Assembly (NCBI GenBank): GCA_040080915.1
Contig: JBEBHD010000137.1
Span: forward strand, 1-13,941
Direction: 5' to 3'
Source of the DNA: M3007 sp040080915
Lineage (GTDB): Bacteria > Bacteroidota > Bacteroidia > Chitinophagales > Saprospiraceae
Length of the DNA: 13,941 bases
Part shown: piece by piece, positions 13,137 through 13,941 of the stretch
Layout: each line of letters opens with the position of its first letter
Numbering within the stretch: the stretch's first letter is position 1
The notes under the pieces: generated by a model
Seen by the model: the letters and a program-made list of their open reading frames with translations, nothing else
What the model was told of the DNA's origin: nothing
The model's database searches: none
Program-made: the position numbers and the translations under genes

Positions 13137-13850
13137 ATGGCGATCCAACATGAATTTTGCGAAATACTCCCCCTTTCCGAATACGCTCTGCTCGTTCGCT
13201 GGGGCAATCGGATTGACCCGGAACTGAACGACGCGGTGCAAGCACTTTATGGGACGCTTTTGGCCGCTGACTTGCCAGCCTTGCGCGACTTGGTGCCCGC
13301 CTACGACTCGCTCGCGCTTGTGCTCGACCCCGATCGTTTTGAACGACTTTTTCCCGGTGCCGATCCTATCCAGACAGCCCGGATGTGGGTGGAGGAGGCG
13401 GTGAAATTGCCTGTTTCAGTTGGAGCGGTCGCCGGGCGAACCGTGGAAATCCCGGTGTGCTACGAAGCCGAATTCGCACCCGATCTGGAAGCGTTGGCGC
13501 ACTGTGCGGGCATGACCGCCGCAGCCGTCGTGGCCATGCACACCGCGCAGCCGTATCGCGTGTACCTGCTCGGGTTTCTTCCGGGGTTTGCCTACATGGG
13601 CGCGGTGGACGAGCGTATCGCCGCGCCCCGGCTCGAACGCCCGCGCAGCTCGGTGCCTGCGGGCAGTGTGGGTATTGCCGGACGGCAAACGGGCATTTAC
13701 CCGCTGGTGTCGCCCGGCGGGTGGAACCTGATCGGACGCACGCCCCTGTGTCTTTTTGACCCACAGCAACCGGAGCCGACGCTGCTACGCCCTGGTGATG
13801 AGGTACGGTTTCGGGCGATCAGCGCGGAGGAATTTCACCAAATTAGATAA
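13137..13850 (+). CDS. pxpB: 5-oxoprolinase subunit B (PxpB/KipI family)
   Basis: A protein of 237 residues, full length for the family. The N-terminal domain shows SEYALLVRWGNRIDPELNDAV and VPAYDSLALVLDP. The C-terminal cyclophilin-like domain shows PVCYEAEFAPDLEALA, YRVYLLGFLPGFAYMG, RPRSSVPAGSVGIAGRQTG and SPGGWNLIGRTPL, all hallmark KipI/AHS1 motifs. With PxpC and PxpA it forms the ATP-dependent enzyme that converts 5-oxo-L-proline (pyroglutamate) to glutamate in the cytoplasm. In Bacillus the homologue KipI also inhibits the sporulation kinase KinA, which does not apply here. The pxpC gene normally follows directly. Here the stop codon TAA abuts an insertion-sequence-like end, so the operon may be split. 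A weak TATATTTC at 13061 might be its -7 box. Confidence 0.95.
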   Translation: MAIQHEFCEILPLSEYALLVRWGNRIDPELNDAVQALYGTLLAADLPALRDLVPAYDSLALVLDPDRFERLFPGADPIQTARMWVEEAVKLPVSVGAVAGRTVEIPVCYEAEFAPDLEALAHCAGMTAAAVVAMHTAQPYRVYLLGFLPGFAYMGAVDERIAAPRLERPRSSVPAGSVGIAGRQTGIYPLVSPGGWNLIGRTPLCLFDPQQPEPTLLRPGDEVRFRAISAEEFHQIR

Positions 13851-13941
13851 GAGCGTGTTTAAATTTCAGTCGCCGGGCTGCAAGCAGCGAATTTTGCTTC
13901 ATGCTGCGTTGAAATTTTCGCCGTAGGCACCCGGCTACGGC
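13851..13941 (+). mobile_element. End of an insertion-sequence- or MITE-like element running off the window
   Basis: The sequence begins gagcgtgtttaaattt directly after the pxpB stop codon TAA, and its first 16 bases recur inverted at 1412-1427, also next to TAA. A related inner copy, gttgaaattttcgcc, lies at 13908-13922. A perfect 7-bp inverted repeat, gccgtag/ctacggc (13920-13926 and 13935-13941), ends the window. Terminal sequence starting with GAG plus a TNA flank fits some IS5-family ends. No transposase is visible inside the window, so the assignment is tentative. Confidence 0.55.

Overview
The window looks like a chromosomal segment of a moderately GC-rich Bacteroidota bacterium, probably from the Saprospirales/Lewinella-Haliscomenobacter side of the phylum. 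The grounds are two secreted proteins with type IX secretion (T9SS) C-terminal sorting domains, a TAnnTTTG-type promoter with a TTG element 19 nt upstream, starts without clear Shine-Dalgarno sequences, and a carboxypeptidase Q-like M28 peptidase of the kind common in that group. The phylum is a firm inference; the family is a guess.

Layout. Positions 1-1388 (+) hold the 3' part of an exported M28 metallopeptidase gene. At 1411-1427 there is a solo insertion-sequence-like end. A cytoplasmic J-domain protein (1515-2642, +) and an exported propeller-like protein (2697-3548, +) follow. Two minus-strand genes come next: a T9SS parallel beta-helix surface protein (3568-5706) and a T9SS M43 zinc protease with dockerin-like repeats (5808-8282), with an intrinsic terminator between them. 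The 321-bp gap at 8283-8603 holds the protease promoter, a relic copy of the last ~70 bp of the 2697-3548 gene, and a 23-bp-arm inverted repeat. Then come a DUF4143-type AAA+ ATPase (8604-9761, +), a convergent 1068-residue protein of unknown function (9765-12971, -), and pxpB, 5-oxoprolinase subunit B (13137-13850, +). The window ends inside a second copy of the insertion-sequence-like end, which abuts the pxpB stop codon.

The most interesting theme is repeat-driven variability at the 5' ends of genes for exported proteins. The exported propeller-like protein has a C10 tract just after its signal peptide. The M43 protease has 11 perfect copies of a 7-bp repeat between its start codon and the signal-peptide core. 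In both genes, gain or loss of one unit puts the ribosome on a premature stop. A degenerate version of the same heptamer sits between the putative promoter and the start codon of the 1068-residue protein. The T9SS block also lies between direct copies of one gene tail, as if the surface-protein cassette had been inserted or exchanged as a unit. Together these suggest a small locus for switching and exchanging surface proteins. That is an inference from sequence alone.
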